Assembly: GCA_036013505.1 (NCBI GenBank)
Contig: CP107851.1
Span: 7,302,001-7,366,000 of the forward strand
DNA: 64,000 nucleotides
Origin: Streptomyces sp. NBC_00510
GTDB taxonomy: Bacteria > Actinomycetota > Actinomycetes > Streptomycetales > Streptomycetaceae
Reading direction: 5' to 3'
Below the pieces are notes generated by a model. It was not told the DNA's origin. It worked only from the letters and a program-made list of their open reading frames with translations, and searched no databases. Below are positions 40,950 to 50,244 of the stretch, piece by piece. Position numbers and translations under genes: made by a program. Position 1 is the stretch's first letter. Every line of letters begins with the position of its first letter.

Positions 40950-41549
40950 TCACCCCGTGGGGGCGAGCGCACCGCGCGCCTCCGCGAGCGCGGCCTCGCA
41001 GAGGACCGGGACCGGGACCACGATCCCGCACCGCCCGCACACGGGCCCCGCCCCGGGGTAGTGGTTGAGCCCGTTCCGCCACCGCAGGTGCGACTCGCCG
41101 CAGACCGGGCACCCCGTACCGGGCCCCGCGTCGATCGCCGCGATGATGCGCCGCAGTACGTCGGCCAGCCGGTCGTCGGGGTGGACGCGGGGGTCCTCGC
41201 ACCAGGCGACCCCGTTGCCGCCCCAGGTGCGCCGGTGCCAGTCGTCGAGCGCGCCGGGCTGCCGGATGCCGTAGAACTTCTCCTCCTTGCGGCGGGCCGC
41301 GAACTCCCCCTCGTAGGTGAGCCAGACCGCCCGCGCCTCCTCCAGTTCCGCGAGGGCCGTGACGAGCCGGACCGGGTCCGGCTCGCGGTCGTCGGGCGCG
41401 ATCCCCGCGCCGGCGCACAGGTGGTCCCAGGTCGCGCGGTGCCCGTACGGAGCGAAGCGCTCGAGGCACCTGCGCAGGTAGGTGCGGCGCTGGGTGGGGG
41501 AGCGCCGGGGATCGCGCACCTGTCTGGCGAGGCTCCGGAATCCGGCCAT
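40950..41549 (-). CDS. Zinc-ribbon hypothetical protein (199 aa)
   Basis: The ATG at 41549 (MAGFRSLARQVRDP) is preceded by GGAGG nine bases away; the frame runs upstream to 41678 without better evidence. The first 150 residues are helical and Arg-rich (RDPRRSPTQRRTYLRRCLERFAPYGH), with Trp-rich EEKFYGIRQPGALDDWHRRTWGG. The end has two CxxC pairs, CPVCGESHLRW and CGRCG, that should form a zinc ribbon. I cannot assign a function; nucleic-acid or protein binding is likely. The repeat copy 2 ends 79 bases beyond its stop. Confidence 0.7.
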   Translation of the reverse strand: MAGFRSLARQVRDPRRSPTQRRTYLRRCLERFAPYGHRATWDHLCAGAGIAPDDREPDPVRLVTALAELEEARAVWLTYEGEFAARRKEEKFYGIRQPGALDDWHRRTWGGNGVAWCEDPRVHPDDRLADVLRRIIAAIDAGPGTGCPVCGESHLRWRNGLNHYPGAGPVCGRCGIVVPVPVLCEAALAEARGALAPTG

Positions 41550-41663
41550 GGTGTGTGCCACCTCCGTCGTCGGTGTCGCATCGCTGTCGAATGGACGTAA
41601 CGGACGGCGTTCCGGATCCATCCCCGCGGCGGCGAGTTCCAGCCGGGATGGCGTAGCTGAAAC

Positions 41664-41716
41664 GTGACGCATGTTCACCTTACTGGGGGGTCATATTTCG
41701 AAGTAACCTGCGTCAC
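41664..41716. promoter_or_regulatory. Wide GTGACGCA/TGCGTCAC dyad before the penicillin-acylase gene
   Basis: GTGACGCA (41664-41671) and TGCGTCAC (41709-41716) are exact complements separated by 37 bases of comparatively AT-rich sequence that probably contains the promoter. The spacing suggests a loop or two half-sites rather than one operator. Evidence is modest. Confidence 0.35.
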
Positions 41717-41739
41717 ACCGCGCTTCGTGAGGAGTGGTC

Positions 41740-44487
41740 ATGCGAGCCAGATTTGGCAGGTTCAGGACAAAAATCAGAACGACCGCCGCGGCGGCGGTCC
41801 TCGCCCTGGGCGCGAGCCTCGTCGCGCCACTGCCCATGGCGGCGCAGGCCGCCCCCGTCACCGACTACTGCCAGGGGCGGTGCTCGGACATCCTGCCGCC
41901 GGGTGAGAACGGCAACGCCACCCTCGCCCAGATCCTGCTCAACCAGATCTTCGGCACCCAGCCGGAGCACGCGGAGGACCAGCTCGGGCCGTACGCGAAC
42001 CTGGCCGGCGGGTACCAGAACCTCACCGACGCCACGATCAACAACTTCTTCAACGACGCCTCCTTCGGCGTCCCGTCCGGGCAGGTCGCCTCGACGACCT
42101 CGCCCCGCAGCGACGTGACGATCACCCGGGACAAGAAGACCGGGGTGCCGCACATCTCCGGCACGACGCGGTACGGGACCGAGTTCGGGGCCGGGTACGC
42201 CGCGGCGCAGGACCGGCTCTGGCTGATGGACCTGTTCCGGCACGTGGGACGCGGCCAGTTGACCTCCTTCGCCGGCGGCGCCCCGGCGAACCAGGGGCTG
42301 GAGCAGGAGTTCTGGCGTGCCGCGCCGTACACCGAGGAGGACCTGCAGGCCCAGATCGACTGGATCGCCACGCAGAACGGGGAGCGCGGCCGGCAGGCGC
42401 TGGCCGACGTCAACGCCTACGTCGACGGGATCAACGCCTACATCGCGGCCTCCGACAGCGGCCGCTACTTCCCCGGTGAGTACGTGCTGACCGGCCACAA
42501 GGACGCCATCACCAACGCCGGCACCATCGAGCGGTTCAAGTCCACCGACCTGATCGCCCTGGCATCCGTGATCGGCGCGCTGTTCGGCACCGGAGGCGGT
42601 GGCGAGGTGACCAACGCCCTGTCCCTGCTGGCCGCCCAGCAGAAGTACGGGGTCACCGAGGGCACCAGGGTCTGGGAGTCCTTCCGCGAGCGCAACGACC
42701 CCGAGGCGGCCCTGACCGTGCACGACGGCCGGAGCTTCCCGTACGCCGTCCGGCCGGAGGACCCGCAGGGGAGGGCGCTGCCCGACACCGGGAGCGTCAC
42801 GGTGGAGCCGCTGGTCTACGACCGCACCGGCAGCGCGGGCACCGCGAAGGCGTCCGCGGCCTCGAAGAGCGCCACCACCACGGCCCTGTCCGCGAACACC
42901 CGGGGCATGTCCAACGCGCTGCTGGTGAGCGGCGCGCACACCGCGAGCGGCCACCCGATCGCCGTCTTCGGCCCGCAGACCGGCTACTTCGCGCCACAGC
43001 TGCTGATGCTCCAGGAGATCCAGGGCCCCGGCATCAGCGCCCGCGGCGCCTCCTTCGCGGGGCTGAGCATGTACGTGGAGCTGGGCCGTGGCCAGGACTA
43101 CGCGTGGAGCGCGACCACCTCGGCCCAGGACATCACCGACACCTACACGGTGGAGCTCTGCCAGGACGACGTCCACTACCTCTACCGCGGCACCTGCACG
43201 GCCATGGAGAAGCTGGAGCGCAGCAACTCCTGGAAGCCCACGACCGCCGACGGCACCGCGGCCGGTTCCTACCGGATGCAGATCTACCGCACCGAGTACG
43301 GCCCGGTGACGCACCGCGCCACGGTCGGCGGCAAGAAGGTCGCCTACGTGTCGCTGCGCAGCTCCTACATGCACGAGGCCGACTCGGTCGTCGGCTTCCA
43401 GATGCTCAACGATCCGGCCGCCGTCACCGACGCGGCCTCCTTCCAGCAGGCCGTCCAGCACATCAACTACACCTTCAACTGGTTCTACGCCGACTCCCGG
43501 CAGGCGGCCTACTTCAACAGCGGCGCCAACCCGGTGCGGGCCGCGGACGTCGACCCGACCTTCCCGGTCCGGGCCGAGCCCGCCTACGAATGGCGCGGTT
43601 TCGACCCCGCCCACAACACCGCCGACTACACGCCCGCCTCGGAGCACCCGCAGTCCGTCGGCCAGGACTACTACGTCTCCTGGAACAACCGGCAGGCCAA
43701 GGACTACGACGCGGCCGGGTTCGGCAACGGCTCGGTGCACCGCGGCAACCTCCTGGACGACCGGGTGAAGAAGCTGGTCGCGGCGGGCGGAGTCACGCGG
43801 GCCCAGCTGACCAGGGCGATGGCCGACGCGGCCCTGACCGACCTGCGCGGCGAGGACGTGCTGCCCGACCTGCTCAAGGTGCTGCGCAGCGGCACGGTCT
43901 CCGACCCCGCGGTGTCCGCGGCCGTCACCAAGCTCTCCGACTGGGTGGCCGCCGGCGCCAAGCGCCGGGAGACCTCGCCGGGTTCGCACGCCTACGCCAA
44001 CGCCGACGCGGTGCGGATCATGGACGCGTGGTGGCCGCTGCTGGTCCAGGCCGAGTTCGAACCGGGCCTGGGCAGCGAGCTGTACGCGGCGCTGACCGCC
44101 AACCTCACCGTCGACGAGGCGCCCTCGGCCGGGCACGGCCCGACCGGGTCGCACGCCGGCAGCTCCTTCCAGTACGGCTGGTGGTCCTATGTCGACAAGG
44201 ACATACGGACGGTGCTCGGCGAACCCGTGCAGGGCGCCCTGGCGCGCACGTACTGCGGCGGCGGCGACCTCGCGGCCTGCCGGGACGTGCTGACCGGCAC
44301 CCTCAAGCAGGCCGCCGCCAGGACCGCCGCCCAGGTGTACCCGGGTGACGAGAACTGCTCGGCCGGCGACCAGTGGTGCGCCGACACGGTCATCCACCGG
44401 ACCCTCGGCGGCATCAAGCACGGCAAGATCAGCTGGCAGAACCGCCCGACCTACCAGCAGGTCGTGGAGTTCCCCGCCCACCGCTGA
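41740..44487 (+). CDS. Secreted penicillin-acylase-family Ntn hydrolase
   Basis: A 915-residue exported amidohydrolase precursor. GAGGAG precedes the ATG at 41740. The signal peptide ends near AAQAAP. The alpha chain contains VTITRDKKTGVPHISGTTRYGTEFGAGYAAAQDRLWLMDL. Self-cleavage should occur before Ser391 (GMSNALLVSGAHTASGHPI), the N-terminal nucleophile of the beta chain; a Glu/Ala/Thr-rich spacer of about 40 residues lies before it. The length is typical of the larger streptomycete members, which may cleave penicillins, acyl-homoserine lactones or lipopeptides. The actual substrate is unknown. Confidence 0.93.
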   Translation: MRARFGRFRTKIRTTAAAAVLALGASLVAPLPMAAQAAPVTDYCQGRCSDILPPGENGNATLAQILLNQIFGTQPEHAEDQLGPYANLAGGYQNLTDATINNFFNDASFGVPSGQVASTTSPRSDVTITRDKKTGVPHISGTTRYGTEFGAGYAAAQDRLWLMDLFRHVGRGQLTSFAGGAPANQGLEQEFWRAAPYTEEDLQAQIDWIATQNGERGRQALADVNAYVDGINAYIAASDSGRYFPGEYVLTGHKDAITNAGTIERFKSTDLIALASVIGALFGTGGGGEVTNALSLLAAQQKYGVTEGTRVWESFRERNDPEAALTVHDGRSFPYAVRPEDPQGRALPDTGSVTVEPLVYDRTGSAGTAKASAASKSATTTALSANTRGMSNALLVSGAHTASGHPIAVFGPQTGYFAPQLLMLQEIQGPGISARGASFAGLSMYVELGRGQDYAWSATTSAQDITDTYTVELCQDDVHYLYRGTCTAMEKLERSNSWKPTTADGTAAGSYRMQIYRTEYGPVTHRATVGGKKVAYVSLRSSYMHEADSVVGFQMLNDPAAVTDAASFQQAVQHINYTFNWFYADSRQAAYFNSGANPVRAADVDPTFPVRAEPAYEWRGFDPAHNTADYTPASEHPQSVGQDYYVSWNNRQAKDYDAAGFGNGSVHRGNLLDDRVKKLVAAGGVTRAQLTRAMADAALTDLRGEDVLPDLLKVLRSGTVSDPAVSAAVTKLSDWVAAGAKRRETSPGSHAYANADAVRIMDAWWPLLVQAEFEPGLGSELYAALTANLTVDEAPSAGHGPTGSHAGSSFQYGWWSYVDKDIRTVLGEPVQGALARTYCGGGDLAACRDVLTGTLKQAAARTAAQVYPGDENCSAGDQWCADTVIHRTLGGIKHGKISWQNRPTYQQVVEFPAHR

Positions 44488-44531
44488 CCCGTCGTGCACG
44501 GCCCGCGCGGGCCGGCGCCCGGCCCACGGCC

Positions 44532-45845
44532 TCAGGCCAGGAGCCGGCCCGCGCGCAACACGATCCGCGCCAGCTCGGGGTGGCAGATGTCGCTGTGCGC
44601 CCCGGAGGGCGGACCCCCCTGGCGGACCACGGCCGAGGCGTCCACGCTCACGCACCCGGCCCGGGGGAACGCCCCGCGCAGCGCCTCGGCCAGCGGCACG
44701 TCCATGGTGTCGTCGACCGCCTTGATGCCGTCGTGGCCCGTCGCGCCCCAGCGGTCGCCGAGGTCGGGCCCGAACCCCCGGTCGTCACCCGCCAGCCGGG
44801 AGGCGATCGGGTACATCGTGCCGAGCGCCGTGTCGTGCCGGGAGTAGCAGGACACCACCGGGCCCGACACCTTGAGCCGGGCGGTGCTCAACGCGCCGCC
44901 GTGCGCCCCGTCGTGGGGGAGCCGGGACGCGAACGCGTAGTGCGAGAAGGCGCCCTGGAGCAGGGTCACCGACTTCACGGCGCGTACCCCGTCGGGCAGT
45001 CCGCGCAGCGCGTAGGAGACCAGCCGGCCGCCGAAGCTGTGCCCGACCAGGTGGACGGAGAGCGAGGGGTGGGCACGCGCGAGCCGGCCCAGGAGGGGGC
45101 CGAGTCCCCGCTCGCCCACCGTCCCGGCCCGCCGCTTCATCGCGTAGTACGTCGCCTGGCGCAGCATCTCCTTGGCGCCGTTCCACAGCCGCGTCCAGCC
45201 GCCGCCCGCCAGCGGCAGCCCGGTGCCGCCCTCCAGGGCCGCCGCGTACTCCTCGCAGGCGGCCACGGGGTCGCCGCACAGGGCGGCCGGTTCGGCCCCC
45301 GGCGCCGCGTCGGAGGTGTCGTCCGCGCACAGCCCCGCCACGGCCTGCGGCGGCACCCCGGTCAGCCGCCGCACCAGGGCGGCGAACTCCGCGAACGGCT
45401 CCTCGCCGTCGGGGCGTTCCTCCAGCAGTTCGGCGATCCGGCGGATCTCGTCCTCGTGGCCGGGGAAGACCGCCACGAGCGCGTCACGGGTGGCCGCGTC
45501 GAGCGCCGGGTCGGGCCGCCGCGGCTCCGGGCCGGGCAGGAGGGCGTCGTAGTCGGGGATCGGCTCGTCGGAGAAGCGCATGGAGGGCCACAGCACGCCC
45601 ACGTAGCCGACGACCGTGCCGGGCCGGGCGCGGCCGGCGAGCAGTCCGGGGACGGGGGCGAGGAAACGGTCGTAGAGGCTGGTCGCGCCGGAGCGGTCGC
45701 TGTTCCAGCCGTGCGAGAAGACCAGCAGGTCGGTGACGCCCTTCGCGCCGACGCCCGCGGTGAGCCGGTCGCGCTGCGCCCGGTCGGGATCGCCGTCCGC
45801 GTCGAAGGTCATCTCCCAGTACGGCTCGACACTCATTTCCGGCAT
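44532..45845 (-). CDS. Alpha/beta-hydrolase-fold protein with GHSFGG motif
   Basis: A 437-residue soluble protein without a signal. VTDLLVFSHGWNSDRSGATSLYDRFLAPVPGLL carries the HGW oxyanion motif, SVHLVGHSFGGRLVSYALRGL the nucleophile elbow, and a C-terminal GAHSDICHPELAR the likely catalytic His. The 120-residue insertion between the first two motifs is unusual. Streptomyces genomes have similar proteins of unknown substrate. The ATG at 45845 follows GGGGGAC. It converges on the penicillin-acylase gene, with a GC-rich dyad near 44500 between. Confidence 0.8.
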   Translation of the reverse strand: MPEMSVEPYWEMTFDADGDPDRAQRDRLTAGVGAKGVTDLLVFSHGWNSDRSGATSLYDRFLAPVPGLLAGRARPGTVVGYVGVLWPSMRFSDEPIPDYDALLPGPEPRRPDPALDAATRDALVAVFPGHEDEIRRIAELLEERPDGEEPFAEFAALVRRLTGVPPQAVAGLCADDTSDAAPGAEPAALCGDPVAACEEYAAALEGGTGLPLAGGGWTRLWNGAKEMLRQATYYAMKRRAGTVGERGLGPLLGRLARAHPSLSVHLVGHSFGGRLVSYALRGLPDGVRAVKSVTLLQGAFSHYAFASRLPHDGAHGGALSTARLKVSGPVVSCYSRHDTALGTMYPIASRLAGDDRGFGPDLGDRWGATGHDGIKAVDDTMDVPLAEALRGAFPRAGCVSVDASAVVRQGGPPSGAHSDICHPELARIVLRAGRLLA

Positions 45846-45964
45846 GACCGTCCCCCCTGGCTCGCCCGGACCGATGCGGTCGCATCATCCCAATCCGGCG
45901 AGGATGCGGCCATACACCGCGCGGGGGGAATTCCGGCACCTGTGTGGCGCGCCCTTCCCAAGGT

Positions 45965-45993
45965 GTGACCGACCGCTTAGTATGCCGACCGGA
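45965..45993. promoter_or_regulatory. Possible TetR half-sites before the SDR/ligase operon
   Basis: GACCGACCGCTTAGTATGCC followed by GACCGG contains ATGCCGACC, a half-site also found in the operator at 52535, and a second CCGACC in direct orientation. It is a weaker match than the others and ends 26 bases before the SDR ATG. Confidence 0.4.
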
Positions 45994-46018
45994 GCCGTTC
46001 CGAGTCGAAGGAGACGCG

Positions 46019-46786
46019 ATGGAAGCGCTGCGCGATGCCCGGGTGGTGGTCACCGGTGCCGGAGGCGGGATCGGGGCGGCGCTGGCCCGGAGATTCGCGG
46101 CGCAGGGCGCGCGCGTCGTCGTCAACGACCTGAACGAGGACGCCGCCAAGACCGTCGCGGACGAGATCGGCGGCATCTGCGTCCCCGGCGACGCCTCGGC
46201 GGTCGTCGAGCCGGCCCGCGCGGCGCTCGGCGGGGGCATCGACGTGTTCTGCGCCAACGCCGGCATCGGCGCCATGGCCGGGGCCGAGGCCGACGACGCC
46301 GTCTGGGAACGGGTCTGGGACGTCAACGTCATGGCGCACGTGCGCGCCGCCCGCGCGCTGCTCCCGGAATGGCTGGAGCGCGGCGAGGGCCGCTTCATCG
46401 CCACCGTCTCCGCCGCCGGGCTGCTGACGATGGTCGGCGACGCCCCCTACTCGGTCACCAAGCACGGCGCCCTCGCCTTCGCCGAGTGGCTCGCCGTCAC
46501 CTACCGCCACCGGGGCGTGCGCGTCCACGCCGTCTGCCCGCAGGGCGTGCGCACCGACATGCTGCGCGCGGCGGGGCACGCCGGCGACCTCGTGCTCGCC
46601 CCCACCGCCATCGAGCCGGAGGACGTCGCCGAGGCCGTGTTCCAGGGCATCGCCGACGAGCGCTTCCTGATCCTGCCGCACCCCGAGGCGGGCGCCTACT
46701 ACACCGCTCGCGCCGGGGACACCGACCGCTGGATCGACGGCATGAACCGGGTGCAGCGGAAGCTGGAGGAGGGGCGCGACGCGTGA
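46019..46786 (+). CDS. Short-chain dehydrogenase/reductase
   Basis: A 255-residue NAD(P)-dependent enzyme. AAGGAG precedes the ATG. The Rossmann motif is VVVTGAGGGIGAALA, with NDLNEDAA after it, NAGIGAMAG, a catalytic Ser in TVSAAG, and YSVTK for the Tyr/Lys pair. It overlaps the AMP-ligase start (GTGA), so the two are co-translated. Given the ligase and the ACAD/APH genes beyond, it may oxidise a hydroxyacyl-CoA, like LvaD in levulinate catabolism; this is inference. Confidence 0.93.
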   Translation: MEALRDARVVVTGAGGGIGAALARRFAAQGARVVVNDLNEDAAKTVADEIGGICVPGDASAVVEPARAALGGGIDVFCANAGIGAMAGAEADDAVWERVWDVNVMAHVRAARALLPEWLERGEGRFIATVSAAGLLTMVGDAPYSVTKHGALAFAEWLAVTYRHRGVRVHAVCPQGVRTDMLRAAGHAGDLVLAPTAIEPEDVAEAVFQGIADERFLILPHPEAGAYYTARAGDTDRWIDGMNRVQRKLEEGRDA

Positions 46787-48438
46787 GCCCGTACGACGGC
46801 AAGCCCTGGCTGCGGCACTTCGCCGAGGAGCTGCACACCCTCCCCGACCCGCCGGTCACCCTGCTGCACGCGTTCCGCGAGGTCGTCGCCCGCGTCCCCG
46901 GCCGCACCGCGCTCGCGTACTTCGACGGCCGGCTGACCTACCGCGCGCTCGACGAGCTGTCCGACGGGCTCGCCCGGCACCTGGCCGCCCGCGGCTTCGC
47001 GCGCGGCGACCGGCTGGCGATCGTCCTGCAGAACGTGCCGCAGTTCGCGGTCGCCCTGCTCGGCGCCTGGAAGGCCGGCGGTACGGTCGTGCCCGTCAAC
47101 CCCATGTACAAGGAGCGCGAACTCGCCCACGTACTGGAGGACGCCGGGGTGACCGCCCTGGTCTGCTCCGACCGCGCCTGGGACACGCACATCCGCCGGA
47201 CCGCGGCCGGTTCACCGGTGCGGATCCCGCTGACGACCAGTGAACTCGACCTGCAGACCCGGAACGACGCGCGCGTCCTGCCGGAGCGGCGCACACCGGC
47301 GGACGACGCGGAGGACCTGCTCGCCGCCGCCCACGCGGGCGCCGCAGGCCCGGCGCTGCCCGACCCCGGCCTGACCGCCGGCGACATCGCGCTGATCAGC
47401 TACACCTCGGGCACCAGCGGCGTCCCCAAGGGCGCGATGAACACCCACGGCAACATCAGCTACAACGCCGACCGGCAGCGCGCGCACAGCGTCCTGCCCG
47501 ACGGCGCCACGCTCTTCGCGCTCGCCCCGCTGTTCCACATCACCGGCATGGTCTGCCAGCTGGCCGCCGGCCTCGCCGCGGGCTCCACCGTGGCGCTGGC
47601 CTACCGCTTCGAGCCGGGCGTCGTCCTCGACGCGCTGCGCGAGCACCGTCCGGCGTACATGGTCGGCCCCTCCACCGCCTACATGGCGCTCATGGCCCGG
47701 CCCGACGCCACCGCCGAGGACTTCTCCTCCTTCCACCTGCTCTACTCCGGCGGCGCCCCTGTGCCACCCGCGCTGGTCACCGCCTTCCGCGACCGCTTCG
47801 GCCACTACCTGCGCAACGGATACGGCCTCACCGAGTGCACCGCTCCCTGCGCCAGCGTCCCGGCCGGTCTGGAGGCCCCGGTCGACCCGGTCTCCGGGAC
47901 GCTCTCGGTCGGCGTCCCCGGCCCGGGCACGCTGGTGCGCATCGTCGACGACAAGGGCGTCGACGTGCCCTTCGGCGAGCACGGCGAGATCGCCGTCCGC
48001 GGGCCCATGGTCGTGCCCGGCTACTGGAACCGGCCCGAGGCCTCGCGGGAGGCCCTGCCCGGCGGCGAGCTGCGCACCGGCGACATCGGCTTCATGGACG
48101 AGGAGGGCTGGCTCTACGTCGTCGACCGCAAGAAGGACATGATCAACGCGTCCGGCTTCAAGGTGTGGCCGCGCGAGGTCGAGGACGTCCTGTACACGCA
48201 CCCCGCCGTGCGCGAGGCGGCCGTGGTCGGGGTCCCCGACGCCTACCGGGGCGAGTCGGTGAAGGCCTTCGTCAGCCTCCGGCCGGGGGCCGCGGCGGAC
48301 CCGGCCGAGCTGATCGGGCACTGCAGGGAGCACCTCGCGGCGTACAAGTACCCCCGCGAGATCGAGGTCCTGCCCGAGCTGCCCAAGACGTCGAGCGGCA
48401 AGATCCTCCGCAGGGAGCTGCGCGCACGGCGGGATTGA
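46783..48438 (+). CDS. Acyl-CoA synthetase (AMP-forming, FadD-type)
   Basis: A 551-residue ATP-dependent ligase that activates carboxylic acids as CoA thioesters. Motifs are YTSGTSGVPKGAMNTH (P-loop-like A3), YGLTECT (A5), LRTGDIGFMDEEGWLYVVDRKKDMINASG (A7/A8) and the C-terminal Lys motif SSGKILRREL. The start is the GTG overlapping the SDR stop. A TetR operator dyad follows five bases after its stop. The specificity pocket cannot be read by eye; medium-chain or aromatic acids are possible. Confidence 0.95.
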   Translation: MSPYDGKPWLRHFAEELHTLPDPPVTLLHAFREVVARVPGRTALAYFDGRLTYRALDELSDGLARHLAARGFARGDRLAIVLQNVPQFAVALLGAWKAGGTVVPVNPMYKERELAHVLEDAGVTALVCSDRAWDTHIRRTAAGSPVRIPLTTSELDLQTRNDARVLPERRTPADDAEDLLAAAHAGAAGPALPDPGLTAGDIALISYTSGTSGVPKGAMNTHGNISYNADRQRAHSVLPDGATLFALAPLFHITGMVCQLAAGLAAGSTVALAYRFEPGVVLDALREHRPAYMVGPSTAYMALMARPDATAEDFSSFHLLYSGGAPVPPALVTAFRDRFGHYLRNGYGLTECTAPCASVPAGLEAPVDPVSGTLSVGVPGPGTLVRIVDDKGVDVPFGEHGEIAVRGPMVVPGYWNRPEASREALPGGELRTGDIGFMDEEGWLYVVDRKKDMINASGFKVWPREVEDVLYTHPAVREAAVVGVPDAYRGESVKAFVSLRPGAAADPAELIGHCREHLAAYKYPREIEVLPELPKTSSGKILRRELRARRD

Positions 48439-48442
48439 GTCA

Positions 48443-48458
48443 CATACCGGTCGGTATG
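48443..48458. promoter_or_regulatory. TetR-type operator, copy B (CATACCG dyad)
   Basis: CATACCGGTCGGTATG, identical to copy A at 28126, lies 37 bases before the TetR ATG at 48495. It is a likely autorepression site. Confidence 0.8.
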
Positions 48459-48494
48459 CTGTCCGGGCGCACCGGTACGGAGAGAGGGCAGGCC

Positions 48495-49103
48495 ATGGCA
48501 CGGAGCACCACCCCACCCAAGGCGACCACGACCGCGGTCCCCCAGCGGCTGCTCGCCGAGGCCACCCGCCTCTTCGCCGAGCGCGGATACGACCGGACGT
48601 CGGTGCAGGAGATCGTCGAGGCGGCCGGCGTCACCAAGGGTGCGCTCTACCACTACTTCGGCAGCAAGGACGACCTCCTGCACGAGATCTACGGGCGCGT
48701 GCTGCGGCTGCAGATGCAGCGCCTGGAGGCGATCGCCGGCAAGGAGACGGCTCCGGTGGCGGAACGCCTGGTCGAGGCCGCCGCCGACGTCGTCGTCACC
48801 AGCATCGGCAACCTCGACGACACCAAGATCTTCTTCCGGTCGATGCACCAGCTCAGCCCGGAGAAGCAGAAGGCGGTGCGGGCCGACCGGCGCCGCTACC
48901 ACGAGAAGTTCCGCGCACTGGTCGAGGAGGGGCAGCGCGAGGGCGTGTTCCGGCAGGAGGTCCGGCCGGATCTCGTCGTCGACTTCTTCTTCGGCGCCGT
49001 GCACCACCTCGGCACCTGGTACCGGGAGGACGGGCCGCTCTCCGCCGACCAGGTCGCCGCCGACTTCGCAGACATGCTGCTGCACTCCGTGCGGCAGCCC
49101 TGA
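48495..49103 (+). CDS. TetR regulator of the acyl-CoA cluster
   Basis: A 202-residue TetR protein. GAGAGG precedes the ATG at 48495. The HTH is RLLAEATRLFAERGYDRTSVQEIVEAAGVTKGALYHYFGSKDDLLHEI, and the C-terminal ligand domain (KIFFRSMHQLSPEKQKAVRADRRRYHEKF) resembles acyl-CoA-responsive regulators. A perfect operator-like dyad lies in its promoter. It and the quinone oxidoreductase after it are probably one transcript; it may also control the operons at 28182 and 52497. Confidence 0.93.
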   Translation: MARSTTPPKATTTAVPQRLLAEATRLFAERGYDRTSVQEIVEAAGVTKGALYHYFGSKDDLLHEIYGRVLRLQMQRLEAIAGKETAPVAERLVEAAADVVVTSIGNLDDTKIFFRSMHQLSPEKQKAVRADRRRYHEKFRALVEEGQREGVFRQEVRPDLVVDFFFGAVHHLGTWYREDGPLSADQVAADFADMLLHSVRQP

Positions 49104-49124
49104 ACCGAACCGGGAGCAGACCGC

Positions 49125-50111
49125 ATGAAGGCATGGCGAGTGCACGAGAACGGGGAGCCGCGCGCGGCGATGCGCCTGGACGAGGTCCCCGACCCGCAGC
49201 CGGGCCCCGGTGAACTGCTCCTGAAGGTCCGCGCGGCCAACGTCAACTTCCCCGACGCGCTGCTCTGCCGCGGGCACTACCAGGTGCGGCCGCCGCTGCC
49301 GTTCACCCCGGGCGTCGAGTTCTGCGGTGAGGTCGTCGCGGCCGGCCAGGGGGTCACCGGGCACGTCGCCGGTGACAGGGTCATCGCCCCGGCGGCGCTG
49401 CCCGGCGGTGCCTTCGCCGAACTCGCCGTCGTCCCCGCCGCGAGCGTGCTGCCCGCGCCCCCCGCGCTGGACGACGCCGAGGCCGCCGCCCTCCACATCG
49501 GCTACCAGACCGGCTGGTTCGGGCTGCACCGGCGGGCCGGGCTCCGGGCCGGCGAGACCCTGCTCGTGCACGCCGCGGCGGGCGGTGTCGGCAGCGCCGC
49601 CGTCCAGCTCGGCAAGGCGGCGGGCGCCACGGTGATCGGCGTGGTCGGCGGGCCCGAGAAGGCCAAGGCCGCCCGCGAACTGGGCGCCGACCTCGTCGTG
49701 GACCGGACCAGCGAGGACTTCGTGGCCGTCGTCAAGGAGGCCACCGGCGGACGCGGCGCCGACGTCGTGTACGACCCGGTGGGCGGCGAGGCCTACACCC
49801 GGTCCACCAAGTGCATCGCCTTCGAGGGCCGCATCCTGGTCGTGGGCTTCACCAGCGGCACGATCCCCAGCCCCGGCCTGAACCACGCGCTGGTCAAGAA
49901 CTACTCCATCGTCGGCCTGCACTGGGGCCTGTACAACACCCACGACCCCGCCGCCGTGCGCGGCTGCCACGAGGAGCTCACCCGTCTCGCCGCCGAGGGC
50001 GCGATCAAGCCCCTCGTCAGCGAGCGCGTCGCCCTGGAGGGTGCCGCCGACGCCGTCCAGCGGGTCGCCGACGGCACGACGACCGGCCGCGTGGTGGTCC
50101 TGCCCGGCTGA
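49125..50111 (+). CDS. NADPH:quinone oxidoreductase-type MDR (zeta-crystallin-like)
   Basis: A 328-residue zinc-free medium-chain reductase. The NADPH motif is LLVHAAAGGVGSAAVQLGKAAGATVIGVVGGPEK, and ANVNFPDALLCRGHYQVRPPLPFTPGVEF is typical of quinone oxidoreductases; no Cys zinc ligands are seen. It may reduce quinones or an enoyl group. The start at 49125 follows GGGAGC. Twenty-one bases after the TetR stop, so co-transcribed. It ends before a strong terminator. Confidence 0.92.
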   Translation: MKAWRVHENGEPRAAMRLDEVPDPQPGPGELLLKVRAANVNFPDALLCRGHYQVRPPLPFTPGVEFCGEVVAAGQGVTGHVAGDRVIAPAALPGGAFAELAVVPAASVLPAPPALDDAEAAALHIGYQTGWFGLHRRAGLRAGETLLVHAAAGGVGSAAVQLGKAAGATVIGVVGGPEKAKAARELGADLVVDRTSEDFVAVVKEATGGRGADVVYDPVGGEAYTRSTKCIAFEGRILVVGFTSGTIPSPGLNHALVKNYSIVGLHWGLYNTHDPAAVRGCHEELTRLAAEGAIKPLVSERVALEGAADAVQRVADGTTTGRVVVLPG

Positions 50112-50190
50112 TCGCGCACCGCGCGGGCAACCGATGCCGGGCACCGCGACGGGACCACCTTGGCGACGCCCGCGTACCGGCCGCGTACGG

Positions 50191-50230
50191 CGGCGGCTCC
50201 CCCGGGGGCAGGAGCCCGGGGGAGCCGCCG
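50191..50230. terminator. Bidirectional terminator hairpin
   Basis: CGGCGGCTCCCCCGGG (50191-50206) pairs perfectly with 50215-50230 over an eight-base loop. It is located between the convergent quinone oxidoreductase (ends 50111) and ACAD (ends 50245) genes. Confidence 0.85.
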
Positions 50231-50244
50231 TCGTCCGTGCCGCG

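Noticed and set aside
40433..41068. Overlapping frames of 200-290 residues inside repeat copy 2
   Set aside because: They run across the inverted repeats and into the zinc-ribbon gene without ribosome sites or domains; products of GC bias.
41673..41679. A Pho box (GTTCACC) before the penicillin-acylase gene
   Set aside because: Only one GTTCACC unit is present; PhoP needs at least two in tandem 11-bp steps, which are absent.
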